64,000 bases of DNA from assembly GCA_050951605.1 (NCBI GenBank), contig JBMNJJ010000005.1:62001-126000 (forward strand), read 5' to 3'. The position numbers were made by a program, and so were the translations under genes. The stretch is from DUTS01 sp050951605. GTDB taxonomy: Bacteria; Bacillota; Peptococcia; DRI-13; DTU073. Of the stretch, positions 35,690 through 44,802 are shown one piece after another. Numbering within the stretch: position 1 is the first letter of the stretch; each line of letters starts with the position of its first letter. The notes below the pieces were generated by a model that made no database searches, was not told the DNA's origin, and worked only from the letters and a program-made list of their open reading frames with translations.

Positions 35690-36169
35690 TTATTCTCTGT
35701 CAATATTGATAAAACGAGAAATAAAATTATTCTCCTGATATTCTAAAATTATTCCTGCATAAGTCTCTTTCCCCCTTGACCAAACTAAACTTCCCGGGTT
35801 TAAAAAGTAAATACCCTTATGCTTAGTAAGTAACGGACAATGAGTATGACCAAAGAAACAATAATCAACATCTAATTCTTGTGCTCTCGCGAATAAAGAA
35901 GTAAGTCCATATTTAACTCCATATAAATGACCATGTGTTAAAAAGAATTTTTTACTTTTTATCGTAAACATAAGTTCACTAGACATTGAGCCATAATCAC
36001 AATTACCTTTAACCGTTAAAACAGGAATACCCGTTTCCTGTTCAAGATAAACGCCATCCTTCCAATGGTCACCAGTATGGAAAAACAACTGAACATCATG
36101 AAAGACTCTACGAATTATAACCAAAGCTTCTTTAGAACCATGAGTATCCCCTACAAGACCTATTTTCAT
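35690..36169 (-). CDS. YfcE/MJ0936-type metallophosphoesterase
   Basis: 159 residues from the ATG at 36169 (aggag upstream). Calcineurin-like metal motifs in order: GLVGDTHGS, FHTGDHWKDG, VKGNCDYG, FLTHGHLYGVKYG, FFGHTHCP. Small stand-alone phosphodiesterase with two metal ions. In many Clostridia it follows rph and rdgB as here. Confidence 0.92.
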   Translation of the reverse strand: MKIGLVGDTHGSKEALVIIRRVFHDVQLFFHTGDHWKDGVYLEQETGIPVLTVKGNCDYGSMSSELMFTIKSKKFFLTHGHLYGVKYGLTSLFARAQELDVDYCFFGHTHCPLLTKHKGIYFLNPGSLVWSRGKETYAGIILEYQENNFISRFINIDRE

Positions 36170-36195
36170 CCCTGCCACTCCTGTTTCCACATCTC

Positions 36196-36810
36196 CTACC
36201 TCTCTGTTTCTTGAAAAATTGTTTGCAGAAAAGGAATAATTTCTCGCCAGGCTTTACCTCTATGACTAACCATATTTTTCTCTGCTAAAGTTAATTCGGC
36301 CATCGTCTTACCTAATTCAGGCAGATAAAAGAGAGGGTCATAGCCAAAACCGCCTGTACCGCGTAATTTCTCTAAAATTATTCCCTCACACCGTCCTTCT
36401 GCCGTGTAAACTTGCCCTTGTGGTGTAACAAGAGCAATGACACTAACAAACCTTGCTGTCCTCTTGAGAAAACGGCACCCCTTTTAAAAGCCTTAACAAT
36501 TTAAGATTATTTTCTCTGATCATTACAAGATTCTCCCGCAAAACGAGCGGAATAAACACCAGGCTGACCTCCCAAAGCATCAACCACCAAACCTGAATCA
36601 TCACCTAAAGAAATATAACCGGAAGCCTCCGCGGCCATTTTAGCTTTTTGTAAAGCATTTTCCAAAAAAGTTGTTCCCGTTTCCTCAATTTCGGCTAAAG
36701 AAGGAAAATCTTCTAAAGTGAGAACCTCGTATAGAAACATCCTCTAACAAACTTTTTAATTCGGCTACCTTCCCACGATTATGTGTAGCCATAAAGACCT
36801 TAAAAGTCAT
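36196..36810 (-). pseudogene. rdgB: dITP/XTP pyrophosphatase RdgB, interrupted by three single-base frameshifts
   Basis: The 615-base span is what a roughly 204-residue RdgB needs, and start and stop are in the same overall frame. The conserved parts lie in three different frames: FMATHNRGKVAELKSLLED at the start; VLTLEDFPSLAEIEETG through DDSGLVVDALGGQPGVYSARFAGE in the second; NNLKLLRLLKGVP in the third; then TARFVSVIALVTPQGQVYTAEG, GGFGYDPLF and MVSHRGKAWREI back in the first. Apparent single-base insertions are near 36729, 36508-36513 and 36461. Each shift looks like +1, so together they restore the frame. The intact enzyme removes non-canonical purine nucleotides. Either a decayed gene or three base-calling errors; the start overlaps the end of rph by 11 bases. 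Confidence 0.85.
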
Positions 36811-37531
36811 ACCCTTCACCTAAAACCTTTTTCTGTACAGCAATTAGTTGCTTAACACCTTGTGACGCTAAAGCCAAGAGACGATCTAATTCTTCATGTG
36901 TAAATGGATACCCTTCCGCTGTTCCCTGAATTTCTACAAAATTACCTGAGCCGGTCATCACCACATTCATATCAACAATGGCTTGAGAATCCTCGGCATA
37001 AGCCAAATCCAATAACAACGTATCTTCAACTTTTCCTACACTTACTGCTGCTAACCAATCACGAAGTGGTATTTTCTCCAAAACACCCTCTTCAACCATT
37101 TTCCCTAAAGCAAGAACAAGAGCCATAAAAGCACCTGTGATCGAAGCTGTTCTTGTCCCTCCATCAGCTTGCAACACATCACAATCTAAAATGATCGTCC
37201 TTTCGCCTAGCTTTTCTAAGTCAATAACAGCCCGTAAAGACCGCCCAATCAAACGCTGAATCTCATTAGTTCGACCACTAATTTTTCCCCTTATCGCTTC
37301 TCGTTGGTTTCTAACCTCAGTCGCCCTAGGTAACATTGCATATTCCGCGGTAACCCACCCTTTATTTTGTCCCCTTAAAAAAGGAGGTACTTTATCTTCA
37401 ATTGTCGCATTACAAAGCACTTTTGTTTCTCCCATTTCTACTAATACTGACCCTTCAGGATATTTTATGTAATGGGGTGTTATTTTGACTTCCCTTAATT
37501 CATCAACTTTTCTTCCTGCATCTCTTTCCAT
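36800..37531 (-). CDS. rph: Ribonuclease PH
   Basis: 243 residues of a phosphorolytic 3'-5' exoribonuclease for tRNA 3'-end trimming. Family motifs: KVLCNATIEDKVPPFLRGQNKGW, EYAMLPRATEVRNQREA, GRTNEIQRLIGRSLRAV and DCDVLQADGGTRTASITGA. RBS ggaaggtgg. Between murI and the rdgB remnant, the common murI-rph-rdgB order. Confidence 0.97.
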   Translation of the reverse strand: MERDAGRKVDELREVKITPHYIKYPEGSVLVEMGETKVLCNATIEDKVPPFLRGQNKGWVTAEYAMLPRATEVRNQREAIRGKISGRTNEIQRLIGRSLRAVIDLEKLGERTIILDCDVLQADGGTRTASITGAFMALVLALGKMVEEGVLEKIPLRDWLAAVSVGKVEDTLLLDLAYAEDSQAIVDMNVVMTGSGNFVEIQGTAEGYPFTHEELDRLLALASQGVKQLIAVQKKVLGEGYDF

Positions 37532-37548
37532 AAACTTTTTCCACCTTC

Positions 37549-38352
37549 CTACAAATGAATTTCTTTTACCGTCCCCAAATCTTTACCCAAAAATACACTA
37601 CCTCTTGCTCTAAAGTCTGCCGGTTTTTTACTACTCACATAATTATAAACAGGTTTTTCCCCTTGAGCCAAAAGATTTAATTCCTTTAAAGTTCCATAAG
37701 CCTGCCTTACTGTTTCATAAGCAGGGTCAATAATTTTAACTTGAGGACCCAAAACCTTAGTTATCACCGATTGCAAAAAAGGATAATGGGTACAGCCAAG
37801 AATAAGTGTATCAATATTTTCTTCTAACAAAGGATGTAAACAATGTGCCACCGTTTTTTCTGTATCTGCTCCTGTAATTGTACCTTTTTCCACTAAAGGG
37901 ACAAAAGGCGGACAAGCCGCCGCATACACCTGAACATCAGGATTCTTAGTCTGCAGTTTTCTTTGATAAACCCCACTATTAATCGTGGCTACAGTACCAA
38001 TAACACCTATCTGCAAATTCTTAGTTGTTTTTAACGCTTTTTCAACTCCCGGTTCAATAACCCCAATTATCGGAAGAGAAAAAAGAGTTTGCAACTCTTC
38101 ATAAGCTAAAGAAGTACTCGTATTACAAGCAATAATAATCATTTTGCATTTCCGGGCAACCAAATAACTTGTAATCTGTCTCGCAAACCCCTTTAATTCT
38201 TGAGGATTACGAGAACCATAAGGAACATGAGCAGTATCAGCATAATATAAAATTGATTCATTTGGCATCTGCTTTAATATTTCGCGGACAACAGTTAAAC
38301 CACCTACCCCCGAATCAAAAACACCCAAGGGGGCTTCTCTATTTTCCAGCAT
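37549..38352 (-). CDS. murI: Glutamate racemase
   Basis: 267 residues from the ATG at 38352; gtgggagcg just before it is the ribosome-binding site, so the GTG at 38367 in the same frame is unlikely. Makes D-glutamate for peptidoglycan. Motifs: GVFDSGVGGLTVV, the two catalytic cysteines in IACNTSTSLA and LGCTHYPFL, and ADTAHVPYGSR. Confidence 0.96.
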   Translation of the reverse strand: MLENREAPLGVFDSGVGGLTVVREILKQMPNESILYYADTAHVPYGSRNPQELKGFARQITSYLVARKCKMIIIACNTSTSLAYEELQTLFSLPIIGVIEPGVEKALKTTKNLQIGVIGTVATINSGVYQRKLQTKNPDVQVYAAACPPFVPLVEKGTITGADTEKTVAHCLHPLLEENIDTLILGCTHYPFLQSVITKVLGPQVKIIDPAYETVRQAYGTLKELNLLAQGEKPVYNYVSSKKPADFRARGSVFLGKDLGTVKEIHL

Positions 38353-38389
38353 GTTTTTCGCTCCCACTTTTTTATTATATAAATTCTAT

Positions 38390-38917
38390 TTACTTTTCTT
38401 TACGATTCTGAGCCAATACGCCTCCTCTAGTCAATCTAGCATCAAATATCGTCCAGAAAGCATTTTCATCCCATTGTTCGACTTCTTTTCGTAAATCCCC
38501 AAATCTTTTTCTTTTTAAAATAATCTGCAAAATATAGCGTTTACCTTCACGTCCCTCACCCTCAATTACCGTTACGCCATATCCCTTTTTCCGCAGCATT
38601 TCTGTTAATTGCATAGGTTCTTTTAACGTAATCACCTGCGCCGTAAAAGTACCTACGGCCAATTTTTCTTCCAAATAAGTCCCTACATAATTACCAGTAG
38701 CATAACCTAACGCATAAAAAAACAGGTTAAGAGGATTACCCAAATCAGAAAAAACCTTTCCTAATGCTAAAATATAAATAATTACTTCGAAAAAGCCAAT
38801 AATTGCTGCATAAAGTTTCTGACCCCTTACTACCATTAAAATACGAATTGTAGTTAAAGATACATCACAAACCCGTGCAAAGAAAATAAACAAATATCCG
38901 CCAATTAGAGCCCACAT
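38390..38917 (-). CDS. UPF0316/DUF2179 membrane protein
   Basis: 175 residues. Three predicted membrane helices in the first 100 residues (ARVCDVSLTTIRILMVVRGQK, FFEVIIYILALGKVF, FFYALGYATGNYVGTYLEEK), then a cytoplasmic DUF2179 domain with GYGVTVIEGEGREGKRYIL. The family is common in Firmicutes; the DUF2179 domain is related to that of YitT proteins. Function unknown. Confidence 0.88.
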   Translation of the reverse strand: MWALIGGYLFIFFARVCDVSLTTIRILMVVRGQKLYAAIIGFFEVIIYILALGKVFSDLGNPLNLFFYALGYATGNYVGTYLEEKLAVGTFTAQVITLKEPMQLTEMLRKKGYGVTVIEGEGREGKRYILQIILKRKRFGDLRKEVEQWDENAFWTIFDARLTRGGVLAQNRKEK

Positions 38918-39028
38918 TCTTCTTCTCTTTCTCCTCTGCCTTAAAATATTATCTAAATTATAATCTCAGTATACCATATTCTTAGCCATCTTCAGCAAAA
39001 TCTTTTAAAAAGAGCAGTAGCATTGCAC

Positions 39029-39067
39029 CATAAAAAACTCCCGCTAAATAAGCGAGAGTTTTTTATG
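39029..39067. terminator. Bidirectional hairpin terminator
   Basis: Inverted repeat aaaaaactcccgct / agcgagagtttttt with one mismatch, flanked by A and T runs. It lies 15 bases after the amidase stop on the minus strand, so it terminates the amidase gene. Confidence 0.85.
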
Positions 39068-39081
39068 TTCACTTCTTTCAG

Positions 39082-40974
39082 TTAATCAAAATAAGCCTTG
39101 ATACCATTAGTAATCCCTTCAGCCAGTTTCTGACGATACCAATCTTGACTCAGTAAAATTTCTTCTTCTTTATCGGAAAGGAAGGCAGTCTCTACAAGGA
39201 TAGACGGTACTTTCGTCTCCCTTAATACCGCATAGTTTTCCTCACGCACACCGACATCTCTTCTACCTCCACTTTTCACTAATTCCCTTTGTACCAAAGT
39301 TGCAAGTTTTTGACGTTCATATCTTTGTGCACCTAAAATACTATTCCACACAGGAGCGTAATAATATGTAGTATGTCCCGCAATCCCCGGTTTACCTGAA
39401 TCAGCATGGATACTAACGAAAATATCGGCCTGAAGATTGTTGGCAATCCCGGCTCGTTGAGCTAAAGTTAATTCAGTTCTCCCGGTATGAGTCATCACAA
39501 CTTTAGCACCTGCTTCTTCTAGTAATTTTTTTATTTTTAAAGCTACAGACAAATTAACATCTTTCTCTTTCAACTTCAATCTTAACCCAATCGCTCCCGG
39601 ATCCAAGCCTCCCCCCGGTTGCACACTAGCATGTCCAGGGTCAAGAACAATAACTTTATCACGTAATCCTTTTGCAGAAATGGTAATAACCCCTAGCTGA
39701 ATTGTCGTCACTTTATTAGCATCAGTTACACTTGCCTTAAATTCAGGAATAAAATTAAACTCTAACTCTACAAAAGCTTGGTCACGCTGAGGATATACTT
39801 TTACTTTAGAGATTCCTAAACGCTCAATTTTTCCTTCATATCTCCTTGTACTAGGACCTTGGAGCTCCAAACATAAAGTTTTTTTATCCCCTTCCTGCTT
39901 TATTTTATATTGGTCTTTAGTCCATCCTTCTAAAACTAACTCCGGTTTTCCCCCATGGTCAACTACAATAAAAGTTTTCCCATCTGCAATAGGTACAATC
40001 AAAACTTCTTTTTTAGGAATGTTATCTCGCGAAGGAACGTTCCCTTCTAGAGGTTTAGTTAACCAATTAGCAATCCAACCGGTTTTCCCATTTAAAAGAC
40101 GAACTTGATACCAATCACCTTGACTACCTGAAACAGTTAAGGCATCACCACTTTTTACTTGATCAATTACAGGTGCCTCCATACTATTCCACTGTCTAAT
40201 ATTGACCGTATTACCTGTAACTATAACTGCTGACGGCAATTGCCCTCCTGACTGTACATTATCTTGAGGTTGTTTATTTTCCTCAGGCTTAGAGTTACTC
40301 GGAGTAAATTGAACATATTCTCCGGAAACCCAACCTTCCATGTTTTTCACTTTAATCTTATACCAACCATTTTCTACATCCAAAACCTCATGTCGTTCAT
40401 TAAGACCTATTTTAGTTACTAACGCATAACCAGTACCTGGTCCTGTTCTTACATTAAGTACATCGGAAGTAATAATGACATAACCTTTTGTACTCAAATC
40501 TGCTTTTAACTCTGCAACATAATCACCACTAATCCAAGCCTCATCAAGACCTGATATTTGTACTTTGTACCAACTGTTTTTTTCAGCCAGAACTGATAAG
40601 ACTTGTCCGGATTGTACTTGCCCTATTTGTTTGTATCCGGTACTTGGTCCCTGACGAAGATTAACTGTAGAGCCTGTTACGGTAACTTTTTTTAAAATTT
40701 CACCTACATAGTCACCGTTAATCCATCCTTCTAGCCCCTTATGTACACAAACTTTAAACCAATTGTTTTTTTCCTCAAGAACAGTTAATGCCTGTCCTGC
40801 TTTAACTTGTGTCGTAACCGCATAAGTTAACCCCGGTCCCTCACGGATATTAACAATACTGCCTTTCACTACTCCTTCTTGTGCAGCAAATACAGGAACT
40901 GCAAAAAATACTAGCACCAAAACAAAACTCAAAAAACATAACTGACATAGAGACCTGGGTCTAATCACCCTCAC
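39082..40974 (-). CDS. Secreted N-acetylmuramoyl-L-alanine amidase with four SH3 domains
   Basis: Cell-wall hydrolase. The GTG at 40974 is favoured since ggaggaggtg stands just upstream; the frame itself continues to a TTG at 41004. About 630 residues: signal peptide (CFLSFVLVLVFFAVPVFA), four SH3_3 repeats (about 27-275, each with the NIR/NLR/NVR.GP pattern and GW(I/V).G(D/E)YV), an AMIN-like beta domain (about 285-400), then Amidase_3 with VLDPGH, the HTGRTE block, SIHADSG and the catalytic Glu in VETAFLS. The fourth SH3 repeat is the most diverged. Typical of sporulating Clostridia. Followed by a terminator. Confidence 0.92.
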   Translation of the reverse strand: MRVIRPRSLCQLCFLSFVLVLVFFAVPVFAAQEGVVKGSIVNIREGPGLTYAVTTQVKAGQALTVLEEKNNWFKVCVHKGLEGWINGDYVGEILKKVTVTGSTVNLRQGPSTGYKQIGQVQSGQVLSVLAEKNSWYKVQISGLDEAWISGDYVAELKADLSTKGYVIITSDVLNVRTGPGTGYALVTKIGLNERHEVLDVENGWYKIKVKNMEGWVSGEYVQFTPSNSKPEENKQPQDNVQSGGQLPSAVIVTGNTVNIRQWNSMEAPVIDQVKSGDALTVSGSQGDWYQVRLLNGKTGWIANWLTKPLEGNVPSRDNIPKKEVLIVPIADGKTFIVVDHGGKPELVLEGWTKDQYKIKQEGDKKTLCLELQGPSTRRYEGKIERLGISKVKVYPQRDQAFVELEFNFIPEFKASVTDANKVTTIQLGVITISAKGLRDKVIVLDPGHASVQPGGGLDPGAIGLRLKLKEKDVNLSVALKIKKLLEEAGAKVVMTHTGRTELTLAQRAGIANNLQADIFVSIHADSGKPGIAGHTTYYYAPVWNSILGAQRYERQKLATLVQRELVKSGGRRDVGVREENYAVLRETKVPSILVETAFLSDKEEEILLSQDWYRQKLAEGITNGIKAYFD

Positions 40975-41190
40975 TACATCACCTCCTCCAAATTTTTTTA
41001 CCAATCCTTTCTCTTATTCTACTTTCTTGTCAAAATTCCTTTAGAAATGATAGTGGCAATTTATAACAACTCGTTATCTGTAGAAAAATGTCTTCTTTTT
41101 AATTAAGACGAAACGTTTATCCTTTTGTTCCCTGAAAAATAAAAAGAAGATGTAATAATCACCTTCCTCCCAATTAATATACTCCTAAAA

Positions 41191-41217
41191 TAAAAGCACC
41201 CTCCGGGGGTGCTTTTA
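41191..41217 (-). terminator. Terminator of the GerMN lipoprotein gene
   Basis: Arms aaaagcaccc and gggtgctttt are perfect with a short CG-rich loop. The distal A/T run gives a U-rich tail on the minus strand. The hairpin overlaps the stop codon of the GerMN gene. Confidence 0.8.
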
Positions 41218-41811
41218 TTTGACAATACTTGCATCTCTTGTTAAATTATCCTCTAATTGCATATGCCCGAGTAAAGTATCAATCTTCTTTCCCTCAACTC
41301 TCATCTCTACTTCTTGCACAGTAGGAAATTGAGTTAAGGTGTTCACAATAGAATACAGCGCCAACTTTTCTGCTGTAGCCGTAGCCGGTAAATCCTTGAT
41401 TAAATCATCGCTAAAATCTACTATCGCCAACCCATCTTCCCGTACATTAATATCCAAAAGTTTAGTATTAGCAGGAAGTGTAGATTCCAACTCCAGCCCT
41501 ACAGGTCCCTTAATTAACTCTTCCATCGTCGCCCGAGCTATTCCCGTAACTTTAGGAATCGCCCTTTCCTCCACTACTAATTTATCTTCTAACGGATCGG
41601 CAAAGTATAAAGTAATTAACTTAGTTTCATTAGTAACAGTAGTCATATCTGTTGGTGTTTCCATAACAACAATAGGTTCGTCAAACACACTATCCTCTAA
41701 TGCTCCCTCACTTTTGTCAAAGTCCTGTTTAACCCTATTTAATAAACCACAACCTGAAAAAATCAGACAAACCATTAAGCTAATAATTAAAATTAAAGCC
41801 GTCTTTTTCAT
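41215..41811 (-). CDS. GerMN-domain lipoprotein
   Basis: 198 residues. Signal peptide with lipobox IFSGC (cysteine about residue 21). The mature part is a GerMN domain: KLITLYFADPLEDKLVVEERAIP, ATMEELIKGPVGLELESTLPANTKLLDINVREDGLAIVDFSDD and SIVNTLTQFPTVQEVEMRVEGK. GerM proteins act in sporulation and germination, connecting wall enzymes; here the domain stands alone next to the SH3-amidase gene, suggesting a shared role in wall remodelling. Confidence 0.9.
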   Translation of the reverse strand: MKKTALILIISLMVCLIFSGCGLLNRVKQDFDKSEGALEDSVFDEPIVVMETPTDMTTVTNETKLITLYFADPLEDKLVVEERAIPKVTGIARATMEELIKGPVGLELESTLPANTKLLDINVREDGLAIVDFSDDLIKDLPATATAEKLALYSIVNTLTQFPTVQEVEMRVEGKKIDTLLGHMQLEDNLTRDASIVK

Positions 41812-41924
41812 CCCTTTTCTTCCTCCTTCCCCTTTAACTTCTCCTTACATAATATTTGTCTAAGAAAAAAATATGCCTACAAATATCAGTAAATACTTTA
41901 AATTTTGCGAACAGCAAACGTTTT

Positions 41925-42220
41925 GACCGAAGCTACGAAAGCCCAAGGCTGTACCTTCTACCTCACTAGTTTTAACCTAAGTACTGCCGAGGGATGACTT
42001 AGCGAAGGGCGGCTATATGTCCTTAGCGAAGGTGAGATTAGTAATGACGAGGTGGCAACAAGGACGTCGGCACCAGGGCGAACTGAGCACGGATGCGAAT
42101 TGAGCCCGTTCGGCATTACTCCGAACCAAGCTCTTGGACATCCTGACCGAAGCTACGAAAACCCGAGGCAGTACTTAGGTTAAAACAACTGAACGAAGCT
42201 GTAAACAAGAAGAAACGATC
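41925..42220. ncRNA. GC-rich structured element, candidate non-coding RNA (strand undecided)
   Basis: No open frame of note. Outer stem: 41969-41988 and 42167-42186 are a perfect 20-bp inverted repeat. Nested inside: ATGTCC 42017-42022 with GGACAT 42136-42141; a hairpin GAGC..GTTCGG (42102-42113) with CCGAAC..GCTC (42121-42133) whose 7-base loop CATTACT (42114-42120) is the exact complement of AGTAATG at 42040-42046, giving a pseudoknot; GGGC 42076-42079 with GCCC 42103-42106 as an alternative; and small hairpins at 41998-42007 and 42021-42032. A direct repeat (32 bases, four mismatches) sits at 41925-41956 and 42145-42176. By count, 66 of 120 bases at 42001-42120 are G or C, well above the AT-rich surroundings. 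It resembles no RNA family I can name; a non-autonomous mobile element is the main alternative. Confidence 0.6.
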
Positions 42221-42227
42221 CATCATG

Positions 42228-42265
42228 AAAAAAAGACTGTCTCATAATCTTGTTATGAGACAGTC
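42228..42265 (-). terminator. Terminator of lgt
   Basis: Perfect 13-bp stem gactgtctcataa (42235-42247) with ttatgagacagtc (42253-42265) and loop tcttg. On the minus strand it is followed by a run of seven T. The lgt stop codon lies within the stem. Confidence 0.92.
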
Positions 42266-43029
42266 TCATCTCTCCTTTTCTTTTTATGCCGATATAAAAT
42301 TAAAATTAATCCTATCCCTATAGCTATAACACTAACCACCTGAGCTACTCGTAAATTAGCAGTTAGCATCAAACTATCAGTCCGTAAGCCTTCGATAAAA
42401 AAACGACCTACCGAATATAAAACAACATAGGACAGAAAAACATCTCCTCTTGGCAGTCCCTTTCTTCTCCTCAGCCAAAGTAAAAAGAAAAATACACCTA
42501 AATTCCAAAGGGATTCATAAAGAAAGGTGGGATGACGATAAGCACCATCTATATACATCGCCCACGGTAATGTAGAAGGATCCACCTCATAACCATAAGC
42601 TTCCTGATTAAAAAAATTCCCCCATCGTCCCAGGGCCTGACCAAGAATAATACTAGGTGCAGCAATATCCGCGGCTTGCCAAAAATTAATTCGATATTTT
42701 TTTAAAAGAAAAAAAGCCGCTAAAAAACCGCCAATCAGCCCCCCATGAATTGCCAAACCTCCATGCCAAATTGCTAAAATCTCTCTAGGAAAACGACTAT
42801 AATAGGGCCAATTGAAAATTACATAATACAACCTAGCACCAAGAAAAGCAGCCGGTATAGCGGCGAGAATTACGTTAAGCACATGGTCCTGATTAAGCCC
42901 TTGTCTTTCAGTTTCACGCACAACTAAAATTGTACCGAGCAGAATAGCCAGAGCAATCAAAATCCCATACCAGTAAATAGGCCAAGAACCTATATGAAAA
43001 GCAACCGGGTCAGGAATAATCTTCATCAA
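42253..43029 (-). CDS. lgt: Prolipoprotein diacylglyceryl transferase
   Basis: 258 residues with seven membrane helices. Transfers diacylglycerol to the lipobox cysteine. Signature motifs HGGLAIHGGLIGGFLAA, GRWGNFFNQEAYG and YRHPTFLYESLWN (about 165-177) are intact. RBS aaggagg. Needed to mature the several lipoproteins encoded in this window. Confidence 0.96.
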   Translation of the reverse strand: MMKIIPDPVAFHIGSWPIYWYGILIALAILLGTILVVRETERQGLNQDHVLNVILAAIPAAFLGARLYYVIFNWPYYSRFPREILAIWHGGLAIHGGLIGGFLAAFFLLKKYRINFWQAADIAAPSIILGQALGRWGNFFNQEAYGYEVDPSTLPWAMYIDGAYRHPTFLYESLWNLGVFFFLLWLRRRKGLPRGDVFLSYVVLYSVGRFFIEGLRTDSLMLTANLRVAQVVSVIAIGIGLILILYRHKKKRRDETVS

Positions 43030-43062
43030 AATTTTCCTCCTTATCCGTTAGAATAACCTTTT

Positions 43063-43491
43063 CTATAAGGAGTAAACCTGTTCACCCTCTAAAATATTTA
43101 TACCAGCTCGCCTAATAACTGATACAGCTTTCTCAGGATTCTCTACCCGAATAATTACTAAAGCCGCCTGGGAGGTAGTCCCTAAAAAAGCATACATATA
43201 TTCTACATTAATTTCTGCTTCATCAAGCTTTTCCAAAGTACCGGCTAATCCCCCCGGAGTATCGGACACTTCCATCGCTAAAACATCTGTCATACTAACA
43301 GCAAAATTGTTCGCCTTCAATACTTCATAAGCCTTCTCCGGATTATTTACAATTAAACGCAAGACACCAAAGTCGGTAGTATCAGCAATAGATAATGCCC
43401 TAATATTAATCCCTTCATTACCTAAAACACGACAAACATGGGCTAACCGACCTTTTTTGTTTTCCAAAAATAACGAAATCTGTTTAATCAC
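43063..43491 (-). CDS. Tandem ACT-domain protein
   Basis: 142 residues made of two ACT domains: ISLFLENKKGRLAHVCRVLGNEGINIRALS at the start, and TPGGLAGTLEKLDEAEINVEYMYAF in the second half. Stand-alone tandem ACT proteins usually follow a phenylacetate-CoA ligase gene in anaerobes, as here (12-base gap), and are assumed to bind an aromatic amino acid or arylacetate as regulators. Confidence 0.88.
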   Translation of the reverse strand: MIKQISLFLENKKGRLAHVCRVLGNEGINIRALSIADTTDFGVLRLIVNNPEKAYEVLKANNFAVSMTDVLAMEVSDTPGGLAGTLEKLDEAEINVEYMYAFLGTTSQAALVIIRVENPEKAVSVIRRAGINILEGEQVYSL

Positions 43492-43503
43492 AATTTTCCC
43501 CCC

Positions 43504-44802
43504 TTATATTTTTCTCCGATCAATAACCCGTTGTATTTTTCCTTCACTCCGCGGCAGGGAATGAGGTTCGACCAATTTTACTTTCGCCGAAATACCCAAC
43601 AAAGATTCAAGTCGCCGACGAATTTTCCTTTCTAAATCCTCCAACCCTCTCACCTGATCTGAGAACATTTCCGGAGATACTTCTACCTGAATTTCTAGCT
43701 CATCCATACTTCCCTTGCGATCAACAATAAGTAAATAATGAGGTTCTGTTCCACCCACTTCCAAAATAACAGATTCAACTTGTGAAGGAAAGACATTAAC
43801 TCCACGAATAACCAACATATCATCAGTTCTACCCATCACTTTATGCATCCGCACATGTGTCCTACCACAAGCACAAGGCTCTTTGGTTAGCACTGAAATA
43901 TCCCTCGTCCGATAACGCAAAATAGGCAATGCCGCTTTAGTTAAAGTAGTAATAACAAGCTCCCCTTTTTCCCCGTAAGGCAACCTTTCACCAGTCAGCG
44001 GATTGATAATTTCCGGAATAAAATGGTCTTCAAAAATATGCAGTCCGTTCTTTTCTTGACACTCACAAGCTACCCCTGGTCCAATCACTTCAGAAAGACC
44101 ATAAATATCAACTGCACTAATTTGCAACCTTTTTTCTATTTCTTGCCTCATTCCTTCTGACCAAGGCTCTGCTCCAAAAATACCATGTTGTAACTTTAAT
44201 TCAGAACGATCTATACCTAAACTTTCCCAAGTTTCAGCCAAATGTATCGCATAAGAAGGCGTACAAGCTAAAACTGTTGTTCCAAAATCTTTCATAATCA
44301 TTAACTGGCGCCGAGTATTACCACCGGAAATAGGAATTACCGTAGAGCCAATCCGCTCTGCTCCATAATGAAAACCAAAACCACCTGTAAAAAGACCATA
44401 ACCATATGCTATCTGAATTACCGAATTTTTTGTTGTTCCTCCACAAGTTAAAGCTCGGGCCATTAATTCTGACCACGTATTCAAATCGGAACGAGTATAG
44501 CCCACTACAGTAGGCTTACCGGTTGTTCCCGAAGAAGCGTGAACTCTTACAATGTCAGACATTGAGGTAGCAAACATCCTAAAAGGATAATTATCTCGTA
44601 AATCTTGTTTCGTTGTAAAAGGTAGTTTTGCCAAATCGTCTAAAGTGTTTATCTCTCCTGGCTCTAATCCTATTTCCTGAAACTTACTACGATAAAAAGG
44701 TACATCGTGATAAACTCTTTCAACTATATTTTTTAACCTCTCTAATTGCACTTCTTCTAATTGATCATGAGGCATACATTCATAATGCTGATTCCAGTAC
44801 AT
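43504..44802 (-). CDS. paaK: Phenylacetate-CoA ligase
   Basis: 432 residues of an ANL-superfamily enzyme that makes phenylacetyl-CoA (or another arylacetyl-CoA) from the acid, ATP and CoA. Motifs: HASSGTTGKPTVVGYTRSDL (about 89-108), YGLSEVIGPGVACEC, YRTRDISVLTKEPCACGRTHVRMHKVMGRTDDMLVIRGVNVFPSQVE given here in parts: ACGRTH and GRTDDMLVIRG. In anaerobes this pair with ACT protein commonly takes part in aromatic amino-acid oxidation with indolepyruvate-type oxidoreductases; those are not in this window. Confidence 0.93.
   Translation of the reverse strand: MYWNQHYECMPHDQLEEVQLERLKNIVERVYHDVPFYRSKFQEIGLEPGEINTLDDLAKLPFTTKQDLRDNYPFRMFATSMSDIVRVHASSGTTGKPTVVGYTRSDLNTWSELMARALTCGGTTKNSVIQIAYGYGLFTGGFGFHYGAERIGSTVIPISGGNTRRQLMIMKDFGTTVLACTPSYAIHLAETWESLGIDRSELKLQHGIFGAEPWSEGMRQEIEKRLQISAVDIYGLSEVIGPGVACECQEKNGLHIFEDHFIPEIINPLTGERLPYGEKGELVITTLTKAALPILRYRTRDISVLTKEPCACGRTHVRMHKVMGRTDDMLVIRGVNVFPSQVESVILEVGGTEPHYLLIVDRKGSMDELEIQVEVSPEMFSDQVRGLEDLERKIRRRLESLLGISAKVKLVEPHSLPRSEGKIQRVIDRRKI

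Noticed and set aside
35372..35709. Open frames on both strands across the tRNA cluster
   Set aside because: They lie entirely over well-formed tRNA genes and have no homology or ribosome-binding site.
41925..42220. Group II intron or IS200/605-type element
   Set aside because: No domain V-like hairpin, no reverse transcriptase or TnpA/TnpB frame, and no clear target duplication next to the 20-bp repeats.
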